DNA of 64,000 nt. Source: Sindora glabra (taxonomy: Eukaryota; Streptophyta; Magnoliopsida; Fabales; Fabaceae). A program made the translations under genes and the position numbers. Below are positions 1 to 10,955 of this stretch, one piece after another (position 1 is the stretch's first letter; each line of letters begins with the position of its first letter). The notes under the pieces are model-generated. The model was given only the letters and a program-made list of their open reading frames with translations, was not told the DNA's origin and searched no databases. Location: NCBI GenBank assembly GCA_020226215.1, contig CM035232.1, positions 13,800,316-13,864,315 on the forward strand, in the 5' to 3' direction.

Positions 1-980
1 ATAAATAAAAAAATTATGGTTAATGACAATAAGATTTTATTATAAAATAATAAATATTTTATTAAATAATTTAATATTATTAAAATATAGATATGATCAA
101 TAATAAAAAATATCATAATTCAAATTTTATCAAAATTATAATTACAATAAAATTCTCTAATAAAAGCATAAAAATTTTAATTTATCAAATTTTATATTAA
201 ATATTTTTTAATGAATACAAAGATATTCTTTTTTAAAATTTATTAAAAAATATAATTATTAAATATTTTAATAGAGAAATATTGAAAAATTTATTATTTT
301 AATTATATATTAACAAAATATAATATTAGAATATATGAAAAAATATGAAGAATATATATGTAAAAAGACCATTGCATAAATGATAGAATGCCCCATTCCA
401 TCTCTTTTGCCATGAGATAAAAATTCCATCTTTTGATGGAATAACCATTCCTTAAACATGTTGGAATCATAGAAAGAAATGGAAAAAGTTTGTTTAATAA
501 ACATCATGTTTTATGAGAATGCCCATTCCCCAAAGAATTATCATAAAACATGGAATCTTTATTTCAAGGCAAAGGGAATGGAGTGGGCATTCCATCATTT
601 ATGCAATGATTTTTTTACATATAAATCCTTTATATTTTTCATATATTCTAATATTATCCTTTATCAATATATAATTAAAATAATAATTTTTCCATGTTTT
701 TTATTAAAATATTTTATTAATTATATTTTTGTAATAAATTTTAGAATAGAATGTTTTTGTATTCTTTAAAAAGATTATTTAATATAAAATTTGGTAAATT
801 AAAATTTTTATGCTTTTACTAGATAAATAATTTGTAATTATAATTTTGATAAAATTTAAATTATGATAATTTTTATTAATGACTATATCTATATTTCAAT
901 AATATTAAATTATTTAATAAAATATTTATTATTTTATAATAAAAATATTGTTATCATTAACCATAATTTTTTATTTATAA
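1..980. mobile_element. Foldback (inverted-repeat) MITE-like element
   Basis: Nearly the whole segment is an imperfect palindrome centred near 490. The first 30 bases (aaattatggttaatgac) pair with gttatcattaaccataattt near 950-970, and the AT-rich arms continue to pair inward. The inner arms carry a GC-richer block (accattgcataaatgatag near 368, partner tcatttatgcaatg near 595) and repeated 'cattcc' boxes. There is no credible coding sequence; two short ORFs inside are palindrome shadows of each other. The left terminus is at or just outside the window edge, so a target duplication cannot be tested. It abuts the truncated copia 5' LTR. Confidence 0.75.
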
Positions 981-984
981 TATG

Positions 985-1442
985 ATTAGTCTTAGTGGCG
1001 ATCATGTATATTATTAAGACATAGAAATATAAGTTATAAAGTTTTTTTTCCTAATTTCATAAATGATAAACAATTTTCAAGGAAGGTTACATGAGAAAGT
1101 AATGAAAATAAATAATTAAAGTGGATAGATTATGTCGGATCATGAATCTGAATTGTTTAAAATAGGTCTATAACTCAATCCATACCTTGACCCATAAAAT
1201 GCCTATATAGAAAGATAGTTATTGGGTTAGTTAACATTACTATTCATCATAATCATTAAAAAACTCACTCTCTTTTCTCTCTATACATAAAAAGAGATTT
1301 AGATCATAAATAAGATGTCTTTTCGAGTGATTATCAATATAACAAGTAAAAACAAACATTGGATCTTAAATTTTTTCATTGTGTACTTTTGATATTTTGG
1401 TATGCATGAATCCAATTCATTTTCTTTTATATTTTTTCAACA
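985..1442 (+). repeat. Partial 5' LTR of the copia element
   Basis: The 3' part from about 1130 aligns with the end of the downstream LTR, and it ends in 'caaca' directly before the primer-binding site. Similarity upstream of 1130 is weak. The 5' terminus (TG) is not visible, either lost or displaced upstream by the foldback element. Confidence 0.8.
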
Positions 1443-1443
1443 T

Positions 1444-1455
1444 TGATATCAGAGC
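1444..1455 (+). other. Primer-binding site (initiator tRNA-Met type)
   Basis: tgatatcagagc differs by one base from the TGGTATCAGAGC complement of plant initiator tRNA-Met, the usual minus-strand primer for copia elements. It lies one base after the LTR end, as expected. Confidence 0.85.
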
Positions 1456-2052
1456 ATATAATTGTCGATAAAAGAGATGAAACTACTTCTTAGATACAAC
1501 TTCATTTTCATGCGCATTCATATGGCATAAAATTATTTGAAATATGGTTGAAAAATAGTTACCAAAGAAAATTATTATTCAATTAAAAAGTAAAAAAAAT
1601 CCAAAAATAGTTAAAACTGCTTAAAAAACTGTCAAAAACTATCCAAAGAATAGATTTTTTTATTCTTTTTTTAGGACTAAATAATGTCATTTTTTTATAT
1701 ATTTCTCACACTTTGAACTATTTTTTATAGTTATTATGATAATTTTTTTACACACTATTTACATGCTGTACAATTTTTTTCAAAAAAAAATTAATGGATA
1801 TTTTTTAAGCATAATTTTTATGCAAATTATTATTTTAGAGATTTAACTAAGTTCTTTTTTTAAAATATATGTTACAAAAAAATTATGAGAATCATACATA
1901 TACCATAAGCTATACGAACTCTAAACTCTACATGTGAACTAATCCTAACATAATTAATTAGAATCAAAGTAGATATATATGTATAGCTAGATATTAATTT
2001 TGTGCAATTCTATCTATATATAAAACTTTGTGTTTCTATAAACATAACAGCT

Positions 2053-2911
2053 ATTACTTCTAAAAATATTATTGCTAAACTCAATAAAGGTGAGAAACTA
2101 AATAGTGACAATTACGAAATTTAGAACATGAAAATTCAATATGTGTTGGAAGAGCAAGAGACTTTAGAAGTACTCAATATTATCTTAGAAAAGCCTAAGA
2201 CAGTAAACATGACCTAACATAGGCAAAACTAAGAAGCTTATAAAGCCTAGAAAAGAAAAAATTCTCTTGCTCGCATTTACGTTGCTGAGCAATATAGAGA
2301 ATGATATCATGTGAGAATTCAAGAATTACAACTTAGCTAAAAATATATGATTTGCTTTGAAAAATAAGTTTGGTGGAATATCTGTGATCAAACTAAAATC
2401 TCTCACAATCAAATTTAATACTTACAAAAAGAAACTAGACCAATCAATGAAAAAATATTTATGAGAAATATTAAATATAATTTGTGAATTAAAGGATGTG
2501 GATTATGTGTTGACCAATGAACAATAAATCCAAGTTATAATTCACTCCTTACCTTATTCTTAGGAGCATATAAGGATGCATTTAGCTCATAATAAAAACA
2601 TCCAAACAATAGATGATGATATATGCCACCTTAAGCTAGAAGAAGAAAAACTTGAGACTATTAAGCTTAATACAAATATGTATATGGCTTTATCCAACTT
2701 AGGAAAAGTTTCTAAGCAAAAGTACAAACATAAAAATGAGTCTCAAGATGCAAGAAAGAAAAAAGCTCATTTCTGCAAAAAATCAACAAATAACCAGCAT
2801 GGGAAAGGAAAATGTCCTTTCAAGATAAAGAGTATGACTAAGGTCAAGTGTTTCAATTACAATAAGAAAGGGTATTTTGCCTGTACTGCCTTAAACCTAA
2901 AAAAGTATTAA
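2053..2911 (+). pseudogene. copia gag remnant (capsid and zinc knuckle)
   Basis: Translations in changing frames give a copia-type gag. Near 2085 a segment reads LNKGEKLNSDNYEI followed by a stop. A lysine-rich C-terminal part is open from 2576 to 2911. The CCHC nucleocapsid knuckle at 2849-2887 reads CFNYNKKGYFAC: the second Cys and the His of the CX2CX4HX4C pattern are both Tyr, so zinc binding should be lost. Gag would form the virus-like particle of the retrotransposon in the cytoplasm. Several stops and at least one frameshift make it non-functional. Confidence 0.85.
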
Positions 2912-2934
2912 GCTATACTCAAGTTAGTGAACTT

Positions 2935-3140
2935 TGTATAGCTAGTTCTATTTTTCTAATAGATTCTCATCCTTTGTGAATTGTAGACTTAATAACAGTA
3001 AACCATGTAGCGAAGAATCGAGACACCTTTATGGAATTTCAACGAATACCATATAGAGTAAAATAGATTTATGTAGGAAACAATGCACAAGCTGTAGTTT
3101 AAGGAATAGGCGTATGCAAGTTAGTATTGTGAGGTTGCCA
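2935..3140 (+). pseudogene. copia aspartic protease remnant
   Basis: A segment near 2980 reads IVDLITVNHVA, the decayed counterpart of the family's active-site region in which the catalytic Asp-Ser-Gly follows WIVD. Ser-Gly is replaced and several stops are present. Downstream 'LLLHDILYAHYIYQNLIF' resembles the conserved 'l..VLyvP....NLlS' stretch that ends the protease. It is non-functional; the assignment rests on order and these short matches. Confidence 0.65.
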
Positions 3141-3384
3141 AACTTTACTATTGCATGATATTTTATATGCACATTATATTTATCAAAATTTAATCTTTAT
3201 GTTAGTTTTGTTAAAACTCAATTTTAATTTTTATCTTGCTAATTATAATATTGAATTATCTTTAAAAATAACTCATTATGGATCTGGTTATATAACAAAT
3301 GATTTTATTATTATGGATACTAATTATTATGAATGTAATCTTAGTTATTCCATGATTACATCGTCACATAATTCTGAAATTGAT

Positions 3385-4075
3385 GCGAATGTTTGGCATA
3401 CTCAATTTGGTCATATTAATCAACATCATATAGATAGGCTAGCTAAAGAAAGGTTATTACCTGATTATGATAAAGTACATCTATCTACTTGTTAGCATTG
3501 CTTAACTAGTAAAAGTACTAGATCATCATTTGAAAAAGGAACCAAAGCTGACTTTCCTTTACACATAGTCCATTTTGACATATATGGTCTAATGAATGTG
3601 AGAATTAGGCATGAAACTTTTTATTTCATCACATTTATAGATAATTTTACATAATTTGGTATTATCTATTTGATAACACATAAATTTGAAGCATTGAGTT
3701 ACTTCTAAAGTTACATAAGCTTAGTCGAAAATCAATTAGATAAAAACATAAAAGCATTATAAACCGATCATGGTCATGAGTATTTGTTTAATCAGTTCAA
3801 ATAATTTTGTAATGGAAAAAGGATTTAACATTAGTTAACGAATCTCCACACTCCTCAACAAAATGGTGTTATAGAGAGACCAAATCGAATGCTTTTGGAA
3901 ATGATTAGGTATATGATGGCATAAAAAAATTTACCTATTACTTATTGGCATGATGCACTCTTAATTATCATATTTATCCTTAATCATGTGCATAGCAAAT
4001 TAATTCCCACTACGCCATATGAATTATGGATGAAGTGAAAATCTAACTTAAGTATTTTACGACTTTAGGGATATG
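3385..4075 (+). pseudogene. copia integrase remnant (GAG-pre-integrase plus rve core)
   Basis: The GAG-pre-integrase zinc domain is readable at 3390-3510: 'VWHTQFGHINQHHIDRLAKE', then C-stop-HC, where the CX2C pair has lost one position to a stop. The DDE core follows with HFDIYG near 3572 (first Asp), TDHGHEY near 3766 (second Asp) and TPQQNGVIERPNR near 3850 (catalytic Glu). In-frame TAG/TAA/TGA codons interrupt all of these. The enzyme would insert retrotransposon cDNA into nuclear DNA; this copy cannot be made. Confidence 0.9.
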
Positions 4076-4659
4076 CGACCTGTGTTCTAGATACCTTGTA
4101 CCCATATGACAAATTAGTGCTTGAGGAAGAAATATATCTTTATCAAATACTCAGAACATTCAGAAGGCTATGTGTTTATTGGTGAACATCATAATACGAG
4201 CCTCATTGAATTTGAATCAGAAGATGTCATATTCTTACAGAATAATTTTCCTAAATAGGACTATATAAATTAGGACTTATCCTTATACAAGACTATGGAT
4301 ACAAGTGCTCAAGGCTCATTTTTTTTAGTGAGAATTTTTTGGAATATGTTTCCAATTCTGAATGCGAATAATAATGATCTTAATTAGTATAAAAGTAATT
4401 CAAATAGGAGTACTCAAATGATTAATGATCCTAATCCAAGTGGGAGTAATATGAGAATCCTTAAGAAATATGTTTTTCAAAAGCCTTAAGTATGACATAG
4501 TGACAAAAAAGGCATTCCTTGTCGTTATTTTGACATTGAAGGTGTTGAAGCCTTTATAACCATTCTACAAGATGAAGATGAGCTAAGAAATATAATAGAG
4601 ACTCTCTCTGACCCTAATAAGGAAAATTAGATAAAAGTAATGGAAGAAAAGATGGAGTC

Positions 4660-5430
4660 TATGAGATCAAATCAAGTTTGAGAACTTGTTGATCTTTCAA
4701 ACACATGTAAGGCCACTGGAAACAAATAGGTTCTCAAAATCAAGCATAAGTTTGATGGCACCGTTGAAAAATATAAGGTTAGACTAGTAACAAAAGGTTA
4801 CACACAACAGGAAGTAATAGATTATAAGGAAACTTGTTTACCTGTTATCAAATTCGCCTCAATTTGTTTAATACTAACTATAGTTGCTAGTATAGACCTT
4901 GAATTACATCAAATGGATGTAAAGAATGTATTTCTCAATAAAGATTTGGAAGAAGAAATCTATATACAACAGTATATAGGTTTTATTAAAGAAAGCCAGA
5001 AAAACAAAGTTTATAGACTTTTTAAAGTTTATATATGGCTTAAAGTAGTTTTCAAGACAATGTTATATTCACTTTCACAATATAATTATACCAAATAATT
5101 TTATCGTGATTGATAAAGACTATTGCATATATACAAAAAGGTCCAAAGATAAGTTAATAATTTTATTGTTATATATTGACGATATACTTGTAGCTGGAAA
5201 TAGCAAAGAGTATATCAATGAAATCAAAATATGGTTGTCATCTAATTTTAAAATGAAAGGTATGGGTAAAGTTGTGTATATTCTTGGAGTTAAGATTATA
5301 AGAAATTATTCAAAGAAATTATTATTTTTGTCACAAGATCATTATATTAATAAAACTCTTCAGTTATTTCAAATACAACATTGTAAACCCATAAATACTC
5401 CTATTGCTAAAGGTGAAGGTATAAGTTGAA
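4660..5430 (+). pseudogene. copia reverse transcriptase remnant
   Basis: The RT starts near 4670 with a stretch reading VWELVDL in the expected frame but with a stop at its Trp. It continues through 'KHKFDGTVEKYKVRLVTKGY' and 'HQMDVKNVFLNKDLEEEIY' (first catalytic Asp in MDVKNVFLN). After a frame change near 5045-5105 the catalytic YIDD box is intact at 5172-5183, followed by 'FKMKGMG' and 'ILGVKI'. Domain order and motifs are diagnostic of Ty1/copia RT. Stops and the frame change make it inactive. Confidence 0.93.
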
Positions 5431-5639
5431 GGATATATCCTAAGACTCCATAAGAAGAAAGGTATATGAGAAAATTTTCCTATGCAAGTGCAGTTGGATA
5501 TCTGACATACACAATGATGTGTATAAGATTGAATATTTATTTTATCGTTGGCATGGTAAGCCGATATCAATCCAACCTAAGCTCAGCATATTAGAAAGCA
5601 ATTAAAAGGATACCAATGTATCTAAAAGGTATTATTAAT

Positions 5640-6128
5640 TATTCATTATGCTATGAAGAAAAGGATCTGCAATTGAAAAGTTACGATGATGCTGGTTAGG
5701 GAGAAGACTTAAATGAAAGGAAGTTTACCTCTAGGTACATCTTCTTACTAAATAATAGCACTATATTTTGGAGTAGTAAGAAGCAATCATACATAGCCTT
5801 ATCCATAATGGAAGCTAAATTTATAGCATTTTTAGCAACAATACATGAAGTAATGTGGCTCAAAAGGTTTTTGGATCCTTTGGGTGTAAATGCTAACATT
5901 ACTAATCTAGTTTTAGTAAATTGCGATAACCAAGCAGTAATCACATACACAAAGTACCCTGAATAACATTGCAAGACTAAGCATATAGATACAAAGTGCA
6001 ACTTTGTAAGAGATATGATTACACGTAAAGAAGTGAATATAAAATACATTTTTATACATGAGATGGTAGTAGATACCATGACTAAGCCTATTCCTTAGGA
6101 TGTATTCGTAAAACATGTAAAATTCTAA
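5640..6128 (+). pseudogene. copia RNase H remnant
   Basis: Typical C-terminal copia RNase H motifs are readable: 'FWSSKKQSYIALSIMEAKF' near 5769-5825 (catalytic Glu region), 'CDNQAVI' near 5925 (catalytic Asp region), 'KTKHIDTKCNFVRDMI' near 5973 and 'VDTMTKPIP' near 6068. Stops interrupt it and the conserved first-Asp region at its start ends in a TAG at 5697. An antisense ORF across this region is a shadow. Confidence 0.9.
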
Positions 6129-6612
6129 GGATTGTGTAGATGTTGATATAATAATTGTATTTTTTTAACAATGTTCATAAAACATCAATATCTGAATAAT
6201 AATTATGCTTATTATGAGCTCACATATTTAGATGTAAAAATCTTTCTCAGAATAGTCTTGAGTTACTAAAAAGTGTTTTTGACAAATAGAAGATTAGCCC
6301 ACTCACATGGTAATTGCCTCTAGTCAATTTTTGTAATTGATAAAAGATGAGATAATTTTAAGTTTCTTATCTAAGTAATAATTGAGAGCCAAGTTTAAAA
6401 ATATGAATATCATCTTGTTAATGAACAAGATAAAGTTATATGTAAGACTATAAGTGAATTAATGAGAAATTCACTTCATCTGTCTAAATTATCATATATG
6501 AGTTCTGATGGAAATGAGAAAGAATAGATTGGTAAACTTAAGTTAAACATTAAGTATGTCTAAAACATTATCTATACAATTTTGATACATTATATAAAAA
6601 CATATGTTCTAT

Positions 6613-6626
6613 GAAAAAGGAGAGAA
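6613..6626 (+). other. Polypurine tract
   Basis: gaaaaaggagagaa lies just upstream of the TG start of the 3' LTR at 6631, the usual plus-strand primer position. Confidence 0.75.
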
Positions 6627-6630
6627 TATC

Positions 6631-7556
6631 TGTAACATATATTTCATACCATGTGTGCAAATTATGACTAATATGGGTGATCAAAGTCTAAATTTCAACT
6701 TTGATATGAAAAACTTTTGAGGGAATAAAGACCTCATATTTGTACCCGTATAACTCTATTCTATTTCTTGAGATTTAAATTTAATAATAATTATTTTCAA
6801 AAATTTTACCAAAGGATTATGAGACATTTAGTTTAGCAGGGCATTACTAGAAAAATAAATTAAATTAAAGATGGGAGATCTAAGAAAAGAAGAAGATCAT
6901 TAAACGTATCACATTGTATTTGTATTCACTGGTATACTAATTATAATGTGTTTATATTTGTGAATACAATATTTAATGCATACGATGCATATAAATGAAA
7001 TCATGTAAGAAATTCAAATGTGATAAAATGATTCAGGATACTGCATACTTAAAGTCTACTCAAGATTTATTATTTATCGAGAAGTTATATATTCCTATCA
7101 GATGTATAATAAAGAGCTCTCAAAGTATATTAGTCACATAGCCTATTTTCTTATATGATTTGCAGTAGAGTATAAGAGATGATGTTCTCTTATGAAATGT
7201 TGAAAGAGTATGGATCCCATTAAGTGTGAGTGAGAGATATTGGATCATGGATCTGGGTCATTCAAAATAAGTCCATAACCCGATTCATACCCAACCTTTG
7301 AAATGCTTATAAATCGACAATAAAAAGGCAGTTGTTAGGTTAGTTAACATAGCTATTCATCAGAATCACTAAGAAATCCTCTCTCTTTTTTCTCTGTACA
7401 TAAAAGGAGTTTTAAGCCATAAACAAGATTGTCTTTCTGAGTAATTGCTAATACGATTAATAAAAGTAAACATTGGATCCTAAATTTTTTCGCTATGTAT
7501 TTTTGATATTTTGGTATATATAAATTTGATTTATATCCTTTTATATTTTTCCAATA
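6631..7556 (+). repeat. 3' LTR of the copia element
   Basis: It starts tgtaacatat after the polypurine tract and ends near ccaata at 7556, where the 5' LTR has caaca, so the terminal CA has mutated. It is about 926 bp. The last 320 bp align with the partial 5' LTR. The divergence between LTRs is high by eye, which suggests an old insertion. Confidence 0.85.
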
Positions 7557-10500
7557 GACTATAATACCTAAAAATTTTAAAAACATCTTTAATATTTTTT
7601 TTGGATACTAAATGGAGTATTGCAATTTAATTTATGATTTTGAATAAAGTTATTTTAAAACGTCCTTATCATTTGAATTATTATGAATGTAATTAAAAAT
7701 TGAATGAACTTTACTTGTTAATAAACATAAATTTGAATTTTAAAGATAATCTTTATTTGGAGGGGAGAAATTTATTAATGTTTAATCCCAAAGTGATTTC
7801 CTCACTCAATACTTCACCAAAAAAAAATATTGTTTGTCATCAAACATACATAAATCAATTAATTTGTTCAAAAATTTCATAACAATTTAGTCAAATATAA
7901 TCTATGAAAGAAAATAGTATTTTTTGACATGTTTAAAACTAATTAACATATAAATAAATATAGTAAATAAAATATCTAAAATGGATATAGAATGATTTTT
8001 TAAAGGATTTGGTAATTAAATTAATATATCATAATTTAATATGGTAATGTAATTGTTAACAATATATGAATAAAATCATAATCTCTATGTGCTATTGGAA
8101 ATAAAAAGAAAGCAATTATAAGTATTCTTTATTTATATATAAAAAAAGGATATGCTTCTAAATTCCTTAAATCAAGCAGCTCCATTACAATTACAATTTA
8201 TATCAACATATATTTAGTTATATACCTAAAACTCTTTATTTGAAGTTTTAATGCAAATTCTTCCTTGTTGGCTAGCACTCCATTTACCACCTAGGCCATT
8301 CCGTTAAAACTATCCATTCTTGATGGAATGGACCAAAATTGATCTAACTTTAACATTAAGGGGATGTAAATAAATTTTTTAATTTTAGGGGGATCAAATT
8401 CATTCAATTTTAATATTAAGGGGATTAAAAATGAAATTAAACTTAAAATTTAATTTGTTTTAATTCGTCTAAGACATTTTAAGTAAATAAGTGTGGGTTT
8501 TTTTTAGTGTCTTTCTATGAATAATTTATAAGATCCTATTTTAAGAAGGATTGGGTGTCACAAGCTCTCTAAGTATGCCCTCAAATTCTTTAAACATGAT
8601 TAAATAGAATATGAGGTGAAGTAGAGTACTAATGATATAGGATGATAGCATTGCACTGCTTTGCTGATCGAAAAAATAAGGTGTTACAAATACATTCGAC
8701 GTTATGTAAGATTATACAATTGCAAGTATAATGTTATCCCGATACTTCCAAGGATATGACTATTATAAGAGGTTATTGATATGAAGGCTACAAAGCCAAT
8801 TCCAAGCAAAACAGTTTTCAATAAAGACTAAAGCATTATTTGAAAGAAAAAAATATTAGGTGTTGCGATGAGCTAACCTAATCAAAGGGGAAGTTAGCCA
8901 TGAAATTCTTTATATCTTGTTCATTCTCAGTCAACTCAAGCCACCCATCAATTATATAATAGAAGAACGCATCTTTATTAAATTAAAAGTAAAATTTGCA
9001 ATTCGACACTTCACCTTTGTTTAAGACATTGTTGGCATTCAATTTCTCCAATCTTTTCAACTTCTTTTTCAACCGGGGCATTTCTATATTCTTCTTATTT
9101 CAAATGCAAGGATTCGAAATATTAACATAATTTTTGACTCGTGAAACTAAATAAACCCAAACAATTTGACTTCAACAATTTTTCACATCACTAAACAAAT
9201 TAAATATAGGCATAAAGAACACAGGAAATCATTTTATAAAAAAACTTCACTTGAGGTCAAAATCACTATTTTAAAAGCTTCTCTTGATTATTGATGCGAA
9301 ATAGAAATTAGACATACTGATATGTAATACATAAACCTTATACTGTAATCATGAGGCCATTTGTCAAAGAACTGCATGAAGATGATTTCAGGTATTTTGA
9401 TAACATTAAGAATGATCGGTTTGTTCTTAAGGAGATAACTTATACACTACTTACTAGTTTAACTCTTGAAAACGGCAATAGGGATAGATGCTAACACTAT
9501 ACGACCAGTAGGACTCCGTAGTAGATTTGCAACTTTAAGAAGACTAACATAGAATAAAAATGAATCATAACTAAATCACCAAAGACAAATGGAAATAGAT
9601 AATGAAAGTAGTATAAGCATGGTTTCAAGCATTTAAATAAATCAAGAGTTACGATTGTGATAGGGAAACAAAATAAAACATATTATATTTATATCAATTA
9701 ATGATAGTATTTAAGTTATAAACAATAAGAGCACACATGGAAAAAAGAAGAGAAAAATATGCAAAGGTGCAAGTAAAAAGAAGATAAATAATACATGAGT
9801 GTAAAGTAATGAGAAAAAGAAAACATGTAATAAATTAATTCAATTAAATAAAATATTTTATTTATTTAAATTTTTAATAACAAAAAATATATAATGTTTC
9901 ATATTTGTAGTACTTAGTAACAATGGCATTTAGCCTTTAAATATCAGGAATGAATAAAAAAAAGAAGAAGAAAATTTTACATTCGAGTAGATAAAATAAG
10001 AGAAATAGTATATAAGTTACAAAATTTTGAAAAGAAATTAATTAATATGTATTTAATTTGACATATAATACTTAAGGTTTTGACAAATTTTAAATTAATA
10101 TATTTTCAATTTAAAATGTAGTACTTTAAAATTGACATAAAAATATTAAGAAAATTTAAATAAATAAATTTAATTTAAATACTAAATTTCAAAATAAAAT
10201 AATTTATTTATTTAATAATTTCTATATTAAAGATTTAAATTTTTATAAATATTTAAGTAAGTTAAAAATTAAATATAATATATTCTATTTATATTATTTA
10301 GTAATATTAGTGTTTGAATTGTAAATAATAACAATATATATAAAAAAATAGAAAATATTGCAAAAAAGCAATAGAATTATCGAACCATTCCATTTACCAT
10401 CCAAATTTAGTCAGTGTCCCTCAGTATGTGTAATCCAATGACCAATGTGTCATTACACACATGCACAGTCGGCAGGAAGATGCAATTGTGCTTACGCTTT

Positions 10501-10719
10501 GCCTAGAATGAAGGAAATTGAGGGGATATTACTTACAGAAATAGGTAAATGGGATGGGCTCTTTGTTGATGGCAAGTGATAATAATGTCCTTAGATAGCA
10601 AAGCATAGCCCACCCTGTCGGTTTAGGTTTTTTTTTTTTTTCTTTTGCCATTGTTTAGGCCTAATTGACTACTAACTTATTGAAGTACCTCACGTATACA
10701 CGAACTTGATTTGTTAAAG
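7557..10719. other. AT-rich intergenic stretch without a recognisable gene
   Basis: No open frame above about 60 codons has family resemblance. Short plausible relics are an opposite-strand stretch at 8890-9090 and a 45-codon open stretch from 9351 (plus), neither of which I can name. 8330-8450 contains repeated 'attaagggg' phrases typical of old repeat DNA. Confidence 0.5.
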
Positions 10720-10721
10720 GT

Positions 10722-10955
10722 TTTGTTTTTAGGAGGAAAGAAATTAGAGAAGAAATAAATTTTTTAAATTTTCTTCTCTCTTGTGTTTAGATGGAGAGAA
10801 AAGAAGAAGGGAAGAACTATTAAATGCTAAATTTTTTATTAAAATTTTCTTAACAATTTAACTTTTAAAAATCTTTCTTATTTTTTTCCAATTTAAATTT
10901 TAAAAAAATTCTTCTCTCTCTCCTATTTTCTTCTCATCCAAATAATGAGTAAGGG
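10722..10955. mobile_element. Possible short MITE with purine-rich termini
   Basis: The left end (gttttgtttttaggaggaaa) and the reverse complement of the right end (attatttggatgagaagaaa) are similar, and both continue into 'agagagaagaa'-like sequence. The length is about 230 bp. No coding potential; boundaries are approximate and no target duplication was established. Confidence 0.4.

Larger units (their letters stand above)
985..7556 (+). mobile_element. Decayed Ty1/copia LTR retrotransposon
   Basis: The order partial LTR, PBS, gag, protease, integrase, reverse transcriptase, RNase H, PPT, LTR is the Ty1/copia order (integrase before RT). The two LTRs share a clearly alignable stretch (about 1130-1442 against 7240-7556) including 'ggttagttaaca', 'attcatca' and 'ttttgatattttggtat'. 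Every domain has in-frame stops and frame changes, so the element is non-autonomous. The 5' LTR lacks its upstream half within the window; the foldback element lies where it should be. Confidence 0.95.
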
